Shown one piece after another: positions 1-7,286 of a stretch of 38,154 nucleotides of DNA; position 1 is the stretch's first letter; every line of letters begins with the position of its first letter. This DNA comes from JBBDNV01 sp040877415 (GTDB lineage Bacteria > Planctomycetota > Planctomycetia > Pirellulales > PALSA-1355). The translations under genes and the position numbers were made by a program. The stretch lies in the NCBI GenBank assembly GCA_040877415.1, contig JBBDNV010000028.1, forward strand, positions 1 to 38,154, given 5' to 3'. The notes below the pieces were generated by a model that searched no databases, was not told the origin of the DNA, and saw only the letters and a list, made by a program, of their open reading frames with translations.

Positions 1-1
1 C

Positions 2-409
2 GTGATCGAAATCGGAGACCTGGTGTACCTCGACACCACCGCCAAGCCGGCCGGCGCGCTCACCTACGGCGCGAGCCTGGCGGCGACGCAGGAAGCCTTT
101 CACGACAAGTTCGCGGGCGTGGCGATGCAGCAGTCGCGCGCCGGCGACACGCAGGACATCCGCGTGGCCACGAGCGGCGTGTTCGAGTTCGGCTGCGCGT
201 CGGCCACGTTCGAGGTGGGCGCGCGAATCGGCGCCGACGACAACGCGGGCGCGACGGCGCTCGTGAATCAGCAAGTGATTGCCGTCAATGTGGCCAACCC
301 GGAACTGTCGGTCGGCTATTGCGCCAAGCGCGTCAATCCGGCCGGCACGTCGGTGCTGGTGGACGTCATCGGCACGGTGACGCACGCCGGGCCGCAAGCC
401 GTGGCGTGA
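2..409 (+). CDS. Phage capsid decoration-like protein (DUF2190-like), 5' partial
   Basis: The reading frame is open from the first bases of the window, so the true start is probably outside it; 135 residues are visible. The protein is rich in Ala, Gly, Val and Thr, with short beta-strand-like blocks (around residues 1-10, 50-65 and 85-125) and no membrane segment. It lies immediately before the major capsid gene. Small beta-rich proteins of the DUF2190 kind, which decorate or stabilise the capsid, often sit there, so the call rests on position and composition rather than a diagnostic motif. It could instead be another minor head protein. The next gene starts 90 bases downstream after a clear ribosome-binding site. 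Confidence 0.6.
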   Translation: MIEIGDLVYLDTTAKPAGALTYGASLAATQEAFHDKFAGVAMQQSRAGDTQDIRVATSGVFEFGCASATFEVGARIGADDNAGATALVNQQVIAVNVANPELSVGYCAKRVNPAGTSVLVDVIGTVTHAGPQAVA

Positions 410-499
410 GATTTCGCGGTGCCGCGGGCGGCTCGTGCGCCCGGGCGCGTCGATCGATTCACATCGAACATCCATTTACCCTATGCAGGAGACAAGGAC

Positions 500-1657
500 G
501 TGATCAAAACCAGGGAACTCAAGCGCCGCTACGAACTGGACGGTCCGCGGCAGACTATCGCGCATCTGACCGAGGCGCTCGCGCAAGGCCACTTGCGGCC
601 CGAGGACTTTAGCATTCGCGACCTGGCCGAAGGGCTTGTGCCCGACGGCCACGAGTGGGTCCGCCTGATGGATCCGCGCTCGGCCGGCAGCGTGCACTTG
701 CTCGAGGCGGGCGACGGGGTCGACGTGACCGCCTTTCTCAACGTCAGCGGCCAGGTGATCTACTCCAAGATCATGGATGCCTACACGCAGGAAGCATTCG
801 TCGTCTCCAAGCTGGTTGACACGATTCCCACCCGGCTCGACGGCGAGAAGATTCCCGGCATTTCCGGACTGGCGGCCGAAGATGCTCCGATTCATCCCGG
901 CATGCCGTACCCGAGCATCGGCTTCGGCGAGGACTACATCGAGACGCCCTCGACCACGAAGCGCGGGTACATCGTGCCGGTGACGAAGGAAGCGATCTTT
1001 TTCGACCGCACGCACCTGGTGCTCAGCCGCGCCGCCGACGTGGGCGAGCTTTTGGGCTTGAACAAGGAGAAGCGGCTCGTGGATCTGGTGATCGGCGTGA
1101 CGAATAACTACAAGTCGAAGGGCACCTCGTACAACACCTATCAGGCCGCTTCGCCGTGGATCAACGTCAAGACGTCGAACGAGCTCGTGGACTGGACGAA
1201 CGTCGACGCGGCGGAGCAGTTGTTTGCCGACATTCTCGATCCGAACACGGGCGAGCCGGTGCTGCTGTCGGCCAACACGGTGCTGGTGATGCCGGCCTAT
1301 CGGCACGCCGCCCATCGCGTGTTCAATGCGCTCGAGGTGCAATTCACCGCCGCGAGCGCGGAGACGACGACGCTGGCCGTCAATCCGCTGTCGAACTACC
1401 AGGTTGTGGAAAGCCGCCTGGCGTATCGGCGGATCATCGCTTCGGGCCAGGCCGCGGCCGACGCCAAGAAGTGGTGGTTCTTGGGCGATTTCAAGAAGGC
1501 TTTCGCCTACATGGAGAACTGGCCGATCACGGTGACGCAATCGGCCGCCGGCAGCGAAGCCGACTTCAGCCAGGACGTCGTGGTGCGCTATAAGGCGAGC
1601 GAACGCGGCGCCGCGGCGGTCGTGAATCCGCGATTCGTGGCGAAAAACACAGGCTAG
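500..1657 (+). CDS. Phage major capsid protein (HK97-fold type)
   Basis: The product is 385 residues and would form the phage head shell. I chose GTG at 500 because AGGAG lies at 487-491 with normal spacing; the upstream open frame has no such site and encodes an unlikely basic leader. The middle part resembles capsid proteins of tailed phages: an entry segment around residues 145-190 (KRGYIVPVTKEAIFFD), a helical stretch (LLGLNKEKRLVDLVIG), then an Asp-Pro-Asn-Thr-Gly-Glu-Pro-Val-Leu loop and a strand ending VLVMP, typical of the axial domain. The C-terminus has a beta strand with QDVVVRYKASERGAAAVVNPRFV, as expected for the last capsid strand. It sits after a decoration-like gene and before neck genes, the usual head-module order. 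I see no separate scaffold or protease gene in the window. Confidence 0.85.
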   Translation: MIKTRELKRRYELDGPRQTIAHLTEALAQGHLRPEDFSIRDLAEGLVPDGHEWVRLMDPRSAGSVHLLEAGDGVDVTAFLNVSGQVIYSKIMDAYTQEAFVVSKLVDTIPTRLDGEKIPGISGLAAEDAPIHPGMPYPSIGFGEDYIETPSTTKRGYIVPVTKEAIFFDRTHLVLSRAADVGELLGLNKEKRLVDLVIGVTNNYKSKGTSYNTYQAASPWINVKTSNELVDWTNVDAAEQLFADILDPNTGEPVLLSANTVLVMPAYRHAAHRVFNALEVQFTAASAETTTLAVNPLSNYQVVESRLAYRRIIASGQAAADAKKWWFLGDFKKAFAYMENWPITVTQSAAGSEADFSQDVVVRYKASERGAAAVVNPRFVAKNTG

Positions 1658-1698
1658 TCGAGGGTGCGTTCGAACGGGTTTGGGTAGCTACGGGGTGC

Positions 1699-1722
1699 CA
1701 CTGGTGGCGCGTGCCACCAGTG
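1699..1722. repeat. Perfect 10-bp palindrome between capsid and neck genes
   Basis: CACTGGTGGC at 1699-1708 and GCCACCAGTG at 1713-1722 form a perfect stem with a 4-base loop (GCGT). No T-run follows, so it is not a standard intrinsic terminator. Short palindromes of this kind recur between genes in planctomycete genomes, as I recall; that link is from memory. Here it interrupts an otherwise tightly packed structural cassette. Confidence 0.7.
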
Positions 1723-1789
1723 CCCCTCACGGGGTTCGTAACGGCTTCCATGGAAAGTCCCCCTGGCCCGGCTCGCTGAATGCTCGCCT

Positions 1790-1812
1790 CCCTCTCCCAC
1801 AAGGGGAGAGGG
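1790..1812. repeat. Perfect 9-bp inverted repeat (CCCTCTCCC / GGGAGAGGG)
   Basis: CCCTCTCCC at 1790-1798 and GGGAGAGGG at 1804-1812 are separated by 5 bases. The right arm is purine-rich and lies about 30 bases before the next start codon, so folding could affect access to that gene's ribosome-binding site. It is the second palindrome in this 187-base gap, which otherwise shows no gene. Confidence 0.65.
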
Positions 1813-1844
1813 AAAGAACGGTAGACGACAAGGAAACGTAACCC

Positions 1845-2060
1845 ATGAGCGATCTCGATCAGATCAACACGATCAAGGCCAACACGCTGGCGCAAATGGC
1901 CGAAGTCTCGGCCGAGCGCAAGCCCAGCTATACCGAGGACGGGCAGACGTTCAACTGGACCGAATACCTGGAACACTTGCAGCGCCGGGTCGACTGGTGC
2001 AACCGGCAATTGGCCGCGGAAGATCCGTTTGAATTTCCCACGCAAGGATACACGCCATGA
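1845..2060 (+). CDS. Small phage neck-region protein, unknown function
   Basis: This 71-residue acidic protein begins with ATG after an AAGGAAAC sequence that can serve as ribosome-binding site. A predicted helix-rich N-terminus (SDLDQINTIKANTLAQMAEVSAER) is followed by a Trp/Tyr-containing segment (FNWTEYLEHLQRRVDWCNRQL). Proteins of this size between the capsid and tail genes often act in head completion, but no motif proves that. Its stop codon overlaps the next start by four bases (ATGA), so the two are probably translationally coupled. It is most likely a real gene because of codon use, site and coupling, although I do not recognise the family. Confidence 0.7.
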   Translation: MSDLDQINTIKANTLAQMAEVSAERKPSYTEDGQTFNWTEYLEHLQRRVDWCNRQLAAEDPFEFPTQGYTP

Positions 2061-2374
2061 ACTTCGAACCCGACGTTTCGGACGATTGTTTGTTAGTCGA
2101 CGGCACTGAGACAATTACCCTCCACTCGACGAGCGTCGTCGTGGTCGAGGACGCCAAGCGCGGACTGCTGACCCTGGCGGAAATGGAATTCCGCCAGGTC
2201 GGGCTCGAATCGACCGACCTGGCCTGGAACCTGCCCGACGTGAACTTAAATGGCGTCGAGCCGCGGCAAGGCGATGCGATCGAGGACGCCGGCGGAACGT
2301 ACTGGACGATTCTGAGCGCGACGCGGTCGCCGCTTTCGGGCGTGTGGCGCGCCGTAACGCGACGCCAGGTTTAA
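2057..2374 (+). CDS. Putative head-tail connector/head-closure protein
   Basis: The 105-residue product starts at an ATGA overlap with the previous gene. It is predicted to be mostly beta: strands around residues 18-32 (ETITLHSTSVVVVEDAK), 40-50 and 80-103, ending in a basic tail (TRRQV). The phrase GGTYWTILSATRSPLSGVWRAVTRR resembles the C-terminal barrel of small head-closure or stopper proteins, which seal the portal after DNA packaging. That similarity is by pattern, and the position between capsid and tail genes supports it. The specific role (adaptor, stopper or something else) cannot be settled from the sequence. Confidence 0.6.
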   Translation: MNFEPDVSDDCLLVDGTETITLHSTSVVVVEDAKRGLLTLAEMEFRQVGLESTDLAWNLPDVNLNGVEPRQGDAIEDAGGTYWTILSATRSPLSGVWRAVTRRQV

Positions 2375-2428
2375 TACGGGCGAGGCCGACATTGCTTCGC
2401 CGCCATACTTGAGATGGAGCCAACTCTC

Positions 2429-2944
2429 ATGATCACCATCGTGCCCTGCACCAACTCCGACTGTGCCGCGGTTGCCGGTTTGTGGAATGCCAAACGGCTG
2501 GATTGGGCCTCGTGCTGGCACGAGGCCGACGCGGTTGACGAGGCGTATGTCAAGGGGCTGCTGGCCGGGGGGTTCGAGATTGCGATCGCCGAGATCGCCG
2601 ATTCTCCCGTCGGATTCGGGCTGTGGGGCGGTCCGGCCGGGACGGCCCGGCTGGTGGCAGTGGCGGCCGATGACGACGAAGTTTACTACCAGCTCCTGGG
2701 GGCATTCTGCGATTGGGGCCTGATGCTGGGCGCCGAAAGCGGTTACGCGGAAATTGGCACCGCGGCCACCACGGAAAGGGGCCGCATGGATGTCCTGGGC
2801 GTGATCGAATATGTGGCGGTCGGGTTCGAGCCGATTTTGCCGGACCAGGATCCCGCCGAGCGCGTGCCCAAGCTCTTGCGGGTCGAGTGCAACCTCGAGG
2901 TGCTCAAAAACGCCGTCAGCGAAATCTTGGAGACGGCGCCGTGA
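2429..2944 (+). CDS. GNAT-like protein in the neck module
   Basis: The product is 171 residues. I prefer ATG at 2429 to an ATG five codons upstream because GGAG at 2416-2419 then has 9-base spacing. The sequence follows the alternating layout of the GNAT acetyltransferase fold: an N-terminal strand (MITIVPC), helix (DCAAVAGLWNAKR), strand pairs (EIAIAEIADSPVGFGLWGG and ARLVAVAADDD), a long helix (YYQLLGAFCDWGLMLGAESG) and a late strand ending GVIEYVAVGFEPI. The typical acetyl-CoA-binding Q/RxxGxG/A loop is not evident, so it may lack catalytic activity. Its place between neck and tail genes is unusual for an enzyme; it may be a structural or particle-modifying protein. Its stop overlaps the next GTG start. 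Confidence 0.55.
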   Translation: MITIVPCTNSDCAAVAGLWNAKRLDWASCWHEADAVDEAYVKGLLAGGFEIAIAEIADSPVGFGLWGGPAGTARLVAVAADDDEVYYQLLGAFCDWGLMLGAESGYAEIGTAATTERGRMDVLGVIEYVAVGFEPILPDQDPAERVPKLLRVECNLEVLKNAVSEILETAP

Positions 2945-4263
2945 GCATCCAGATCGTTTTACAGCCCGACGCGCTCGACGGAATCGACACGTACGTCATG
3001 GACGGCTCCTACGCGGGCGTCAATTTCGGCAATACCACGCCGCTGGGCATCGGCACGGCCCAAGTCGGCAAGATCACGCTTCGCGTCCGCGCGCTCGTGC
3101 GATTCGACCTGGGCGCGATCCCCCAGGGCGCCACGATCCTCGATGCCACGTTGACGTTGATTCACGCGCCGGGTTCCGTGATCTCCGGCAGCCAGCAGTT
3201 CAAGGCTTACCGCCTCACCCGGGCCGAATGGACCGAATTCGGGGCGACCTGGAACCAATATGACGGCTCGAGCTCATGGACCGCCGCCGGCGGCGACTAT
3301 ACGACCGAGGGCTACGATTCGGTGACGATCACTTCCGGCATCCAGGACCTGGTGTTCGATTCGCTGGCGGGTCTAGCGGCCGACGCGATCGCCAATCGCG
3401 ACGGGCTCTTGCACCTGCTGGTGATCGGGCCGGAATTGGGCACCAACAACAACCTGCTCGTCCATTCGTCCGACAGCGCGGAGCCGGTCAAGCGGCCTAA
3501 ACTGGTCGTCAACTATGAAGTCCCCGTCCCGCAGTTGACCGTCACCGACCACGGCGACGACACGGGCGCCACGGCCACGATCAGCGGCGCCGCAGCCCAG
3601 AGCGACAACACCGTTTACGTGCAAAGTTTCGGCGGCGATTTGGGCGGCGGCGCATGGAGCGTCGGCGGATCGGTCGAGGGCAACGGCGACGTTCCGCTCG
3701 ATCTGCCCACGGGCCACTACTTTGCCTACGTCGTCTCGTCGCTCGGCGAAATCCAGGCCGTCTCGGCCGTTCATTACTTTGTGGTTACCGACGGACTGGA
3801 GTCGATTCACACGCGCTGTCTCGCGGCCGTGCAAGCGCGCATTCGACTCTTGGCGCTCGACGGGCTGGCCAATGAACGGGTGGTGATCGAGAAATTGCCG
3901 GCCGGACGCAATCTCACGTCGGGCGTCGGGCTGCCGGCCGTCATCCTCTCGCCGCATCGCGCGGCCATGCCGGCCGCGGCCGGCACCAACAGCCTCGACG
4001 ACGTGCATTACGACGTGCTGGTGGCGATTTTCGACCGCGACAACCAGGAACCCACGCTCCAGGCCAACCTGGACCGGCACTTGCTCTGGCGGCAGCAGAT
4101 TGCCCGGGCATTTCGCAACCAGCGGCTGGGGGGAGTCTCGGAAGTGATCAACTCCGAAGTCGAACCGGCCGAGGGACTGCTGGACGAAGCTTGGAAGCGC
4201 GAGCTGATGACCTCGGCCGTGGTCGTGCGGTTCACCAGCCGCGAAACGCGAGGATTTAACTAG
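2941..4263 (+). CDS. DNRLRE-domain protein fused to a phage tail-completion-like domain
   Basis: This 440-residue protein starts at GTG 2941, overlapping the previous stop. Residues 1-195 match the DNRLRE (CBM96-like) beta-sandwich pattern: DTYV near the N-terminus, an FGN turn, ALVRFDLGAIPQGATILDATLTL, a YRLTRAEWTEFGATWNQY block and a late LLVIGPE strand. A short Ig-like region follows (about 200-285). The last 150 residues (DGLESIHTRCLAAVQARIR to the end) look like a tail-terminator/tail-completion domain: an N-terminal helix, strands and a final VVVRFTSRE strand. DNRLRE modules are best known from extracellular, often carbohydrate-binding proteins, so a fusion to a particle protein suggests a surface-binding neck or collar component. 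Neighbouring genes are neck and tail tube genes. Confidence 0.7.
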   Translation: MSIQIVLQPDALDGIDTYVMDGSYAGVNFGNTTPLGIGTAQVGKITLRVRALVRFDLGAIPQGATILDATLTLIHAPGSVISGSQQFKAYRLTRAEWTEFGATWNQYDGSSSWTAAGGDYTTEGYDSVTITSGIQDLVFDSLAGLAADAIANRDGLLHLLVIGPELGTNNNLLVHSSDSAEPVKRPKLVVNYEVPVPQLTVTDHGDDTGATATISGAAAQSDNTVYVQSFGGDLGGGAWSVGGSVEGNGDVPLDLPTGHYFAYVVSSLGEIQAVSAVHYFVVTDGLESIHTRCLAAVQARIRLLALDGLANERVVIEKLPAGRNLTSGVGLPAVILSPHRAAMPAAAGTNSLDDVHYDVLVAIFDRDNQEPTLQANLDRHLLWRQQIARAFRNQRLGGVSEVINSEVEPAEGLLDEAWKRELMTSAVVVRFTSRETRGFN

Positions 4264-4300
4264 AACTGGATTCAAAACTTGTAGCCGGAGAGCAGAATCG

Positions 4301-5224
4301 ATGACACCGACAACGGCCTCGATGGGCCATCAGGCCAAACTGGGCACGAAGAACGAAACGATCTACGGTTCGGCCGTCACGGTCGACCAGGGCTTTGTGT
4401 TCACCAGCGAAAGCATCGTCAAACGGGGCGTGATCGTCGAGCGCGCAGGGCTACGCGGCACGCGCAGCCACCGGGCCGACGATACGCGCGTCGGGCCCTA
4501 CGCGGTCGGCGGGCGGCTGGTCCTCGAACCCACTCCCGAGGACCTGGCCATCTGGCTGCCGCGCATCCTGGGCGCCGATCCGAATGGCACCACCTATGAC
4601 CTGGATGAAACGCTGCCCAGCTTTTCGCTGTCGATCGATCGCGTCGCCAAGGTGTTCATCTACGCCGGCTGCAAGGTGAACCGGGCCACGTTTCGAGGCG
4701 CCCAGGGCGGGCTGCTGCGGTTGACGCTCGACATCGTGGCGCAATCGGAAACGGTGGCGGCCGCCGGCACGTTTCCGTCTCTGTCGCCGAGCGTGTCACA
4801 GCCGTACATTTTTTCCGACCTGGCGCTGACGCTGGCCTCGACGGCGCGCGAAGTCAAGGAATTCGAGCTGGTGATCGACAACGGGGTGATGACCGACCGG
4901 TTCATGAATTCGCTGGTCATCGTCAACGCGCCGGAAGGAGACCGCACGATCACGCTACAGACGATGCACGCCTGGGCATCCGAGAATACCAACTTGTACG
5001 CGCAGGCTTTGGCCGGCGCGGCGGGCACGTTGCAATTGACCAACGCCTTGGGCGGCACGCCGCCGACCGGATACCGGACGACGTTCAGCTTCGCCACGCT
5101 GCAAGTTCCCGACCGCAGTCCGAACGTGCCGGGGCGCGACGAATTCTTCCTGAACCTGGAAATGGTGGCCCGCCAGGTCGGCGGCACGCCGGAGTTGACC
5201 GTCACGCACGATTCCACACCGTAA
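4301..5224 (+). CDS. Phage tail tube protein
   Basis: The product is 307 residues and would form the hollow tube of a long tail. It starts at ATG 4301 with GGAG about ten bases upstream. The layout fits tail tube proteins: an N-terminal segment with a Gly/Thr/Tyr-rich start (SMGHQAKLGTKNETIYGSAV), the strands RVGPYAVGGRLVLEPTPEDLAIWLPRILG around residues 65-92, a central FIYAGCKVNRATFRGAQGGLLRLTLDIVAQSE strand pair, and a repeated beta layout to the C-terminus (ELVIDNGVMTDRF and later strands). The EPTPEDLAIWLPRILG phrase is a common feature of this group. It lies after the tail-completion-like gene, the usual order. The next gene begins eight bases after its stop. Confidence 0.8.
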   Translation: MTPTTASMGHQAKLGTKNETIYGSAVTVDQGFVFTSESIVKRGVIVERAGLRGTRSHRADDTRVGPYAVGGRLVLEPTPEDLAIWLPRILGADPNGTTYDLDETLPSFSLSIDRVAKVFIYAGCKVNRATFRGAQGGLLRLTLDIVAQSETVAAAGTFPSLSPSVSQPYIFSDLALTLASTAREVKEFELVIDNGVMTDRFMNSLVIVNAPEGDRTITLQTMHAWASENTNLYAQALAGAAGTLQLTNALGGTPPTGYRTTFSFATLQVPDRSPNVPGRDEFFLNLEMVARQVGGTPELTVTHDSTP

Positions 5225-5231
5225 CAAAGCC

Positions 5232-5960
5232 ATGTATCTGAAATACGGCAACTACCAGCACGCGGCGAACGAAGCGTCGGTGGTGATCTCCAAGCAGCAG
5301 GTCTTCAGCGAAGCGGGCATCGTGCGCGGACTTCGCGAGCGGTGGGACATTCAGGGAATGCTCGAGGCCGCCGATCAAGGGGCCTTGACGGCCGCCATCG
5401 ACGAGCTCTCCGCGGCCTATGCGACGCAGGCGCAGGACGTCGGATTTTATTTCGATGGCGGACAGCCGACGAGCCACCGGATTATCAGTGCCAACACGAA
5501 CGGCGGCGTGCGCGTGGTCGTGCCGCCCAGCTTTCCCCAGGGCAAGGGGGCCGAGTACTCGACGTACCGCAATTACACGATCGCGCTGGAGGCCGAATGG
5601 CTCGATCCGAACGCCTCGCTGTTGAGCTGGCACGAGACGATTCGCTTCCAAGGGGGCGGGCCGCAGTTCGCGCATCTCGAGCCGATCAATGGTCAGCCGG
5701 TCAAACAACTGCTCAAGCAGGCCACGGCGTTTCGGGCCACGCAATCGGGCGAAGCGGTCGGCTATTTGAACTATCCCGCGCCGGCTTTGCCCCTCTGGCC
5801 GGCGGCCGAACACGTCGATCGCCGTGAGATCCGCTACGAGCTGCCCCGGCGGATGGGCCCGCCGGGCAGCGGGACGTATACGCAATACAAGGTTAGTTGG
5901 TCGTACAGCTTCGAGGACGCCGGGCCGCTGTTGGGTTTGCCCACTGCCTGGCCGATTTAG
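5232..5960 (+). CDS. Phage tail-region protein, unknown function
   Basis: The 242-residue product has no membrane segment or recognisable enzyme motif. An N-terminal beta part (MYLKYGNYQHAANEASVVISKQQVFS) and a central helix (LEAADQGALTAAIDELSAAYA) lead to a long beta-rich C-terminal region with many Tyr and Trp residues (YTQYKVSWSYSFED). Its slot between tail tube and later tail genes normally holds a tail-assembly chaperone or tape-measure gene, but it is too short and not helical enough for a tape measure. It may be a baseplate or tail-tip protein. I do not recognise the family. Confidence 0.65.
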   Translation: MYLKYGNYQHAANEASVVISKQQVFSEAGIVRGLRERWDIQGMLEAADQGALTAAIDELSAAYATQAQDVGFYFDGGQPTSHRIISANTNGGVRVVVPPSFPQGKGAEYSTYRNYTIALEAEWLDPNASLLSWHETIRFQGGGPQFAHLEPINGQPVKQLLKQATAFRATQSGEAVGYLNYPAPALPLWPAAEHVDRREIRYELPRRMGPPGSGTYTQYKVSWSYSFEDAGPLLGLPTAWPI

Positions 5961-5962
5961 AG

Positions 5963-5982
5963 GCACAAGAGATTCTTTGTGC
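5963..5982. other. Small inverted repeat after the tail-region gene
   Basis: GCACAA at 5963-5968 pairs with TTGTGC at 5977-5982 around an 8-base loop, three bases after a stop codon. There is no T-run, so it is at most an mRNA-stabilising hairpin. It lies 24 bases upstream of the very strong ribosome-binding site of the next gene. Confidence 0.35.
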
Positions 5983-6020
5983 TGGCCGCATTCAAGGCCG
6001 CATGCAAGGAGGTGTGAATC

Positions 6021-7283
6021 GTGGCAACCGTGATTTGGAAGGGAGACGCGCAAGGGGTCGCGCAGGTGACGCGCTTGACCGTGGGCGGTACGATCGAGGT
6101 CAACGACGTGTTCACCATGACCATCGGCAGCAAGTCGATGTCGGTCGTGGGCGGAAGCACGCTGGCGGCGGACGTCGCGGCCGCGATCGTGGCCGCGTGG
6201 AACGCACTGGCGGCAACGCAGTACCCCGAGTTCGCGGCCATTTCGGCCAGCGCCGCCGGGGGCGGAAACGTCGACCTGGCGGCCAAAACGGCCGGCGTGC
6301 CCTTCACGGTCGCGCTGGCCACGACCGAAAGCGGCGGCGGCGCCGCCGACGGTCAAACCTTTACACAAAATGCCGTCACGCCGGCCAGCGGCGGAGCGTT
6401 TTGGAACGTGGCCGCCAACTGGTCCACCGGCACCGTGCCGGTCGGCGGCGACGACGTCATCATTCAGAACTCGGCCAACCCGATTCTCTACGGCCTCGAT
6501 CAATCGGCCGTGACCCTGGCTTCGCTCTCGATCGATCAAAGCTTCACCGGCACGATCGGGCTGGCGCGCACCAACGCGGCCGGCTACGTCGAGTATCGCG
6601 ATCAGTATCTGAAGATCGGGGCCACGACCATCTCGATCGGCCGCGGAGACGGGGCCGGCAGCGGGCGCATCAAGATCAACACCCTGGCCGTGCAAACCGC
6701 GATCAACGTATCGAATTCCGGCAGCCCCATCGAAAACGGCGTCAAGTCGATCCTGTGGAAAGGCACGCACGCCTCGAACTCCGTGCTGGTCAACAAGGGC
6801 AGCCTCGCCGCCGCCCACTTCGCCGGCGAAACCGCGACCATCGCCGCGCTCAAGCAGGGCTACCGAACCAACGTCGCCGGCGACGCGGACGTCCGCCTGG
6901 GCGCCGGATGCTCGCTCGGTTCCTGCGCGATCACGAAACTCGGCGGCACGCTGGAAATCAATGCCAGCTTTGCGTCACTTTCGCAGTTGCACGGCGAAAC
7001 GGTCATCCTGGCCGGATCGCCGGGCACGCTACGGATCGCCGGCGGCGCGGTCCGTTACAAGTCGGGGGGCACCTATACGTCGGCCATCGTTGCCGGCGGC
7101 GGCGAGCTCGATTTCCGCCAGGATCTCCAGCCGCGCACCGGCACCGACACCATGCTGCACAAGGGAGCCACGCTGCGCGATCCGGCGCAGACGGTCACTT
7201 TCACCAACCCGATCGCGCTCGAGTGCGAATTGGCCGACGTCACGCTCGAGCTGGGCAGCTCGTTCAACCTGCAAAGGTCGTAG
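6021..7283 (+). CDS. Phage-associated beta-rich surface-type protein
   Basis: The product is 420 residues. It starts with GTG, chosen because a near-perfect ribosome-binding site (AAGGAGGTG, 6006-6014) lies six bases upstream. Residues 1-110 form an Ala/Val-rich domain with a helical stretch (TLAADVAAAIVAAWNALAAT). From about residue 125 the FWNVAANWSTGTVPVGGDDVIIQNS signature appears, the pattern seen before beta-solenoid domains of surface and autotransporter-like proteins. The rest repeats short strands rich in Gly, Asn and Thr (ITKLGGTLEINASFASL, GTLRIAGGAVRYKSGGTYTSAIV), as in right-handed beta helices. It is probably a fibre or appendage component. The next start follows within four bases. 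Confidence 0.65.
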   Translation: MATVIWKGDAQGVAQVTRLTVGGTIEVNDVFTMTIGSKSMSVVGGSTLAADVAAAIVAAWNALAATQYPEFAAISASAAGGGNVDLAAKTAGVPFTVALATTESGGGAADGQTFTQNAVTPASGGAFWNVAANWSTGTVPVGGDDVIIQNSANPILYGLDQSAVTLASLSIDQSFTGTIGLARTNAAGYVEYRDQYLKIGATTISIGRGDGAGSGRIKINTLAVQTAINVSNSGSPIENGVKSILWKGTHASNSVLVNKGSLAAAHFAGETATIAALKQGYRTNVAGDADVRLGAGCSLGSCAITKLGGTLEINASFASLSQLHGETVILAGSPGTLRIAGGAVRYKSGGTYTSAIVAGGGELDFRQDLQPRTGTDTMLHKGATLRDPAQTVTFTNPIALECELADVTLELGSSFNLQRS

Positions 7284-7286
7284 CCG

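Noticed and set aside
476..1540. A 354-codon open frame antisense to the capsid gene
   Set aside because: Its composition is Arg/His/Val-rich and repetitive, as expected from the complement of high-GC coding DNA; the capsid frame explains the region.
5202..6818. Long minus-strand open frame (538 codons) opposite three phage genes
   Set aside because: It crosses several plus-strand genes with good ribosome-binding sites and lacks any recognisable domain.
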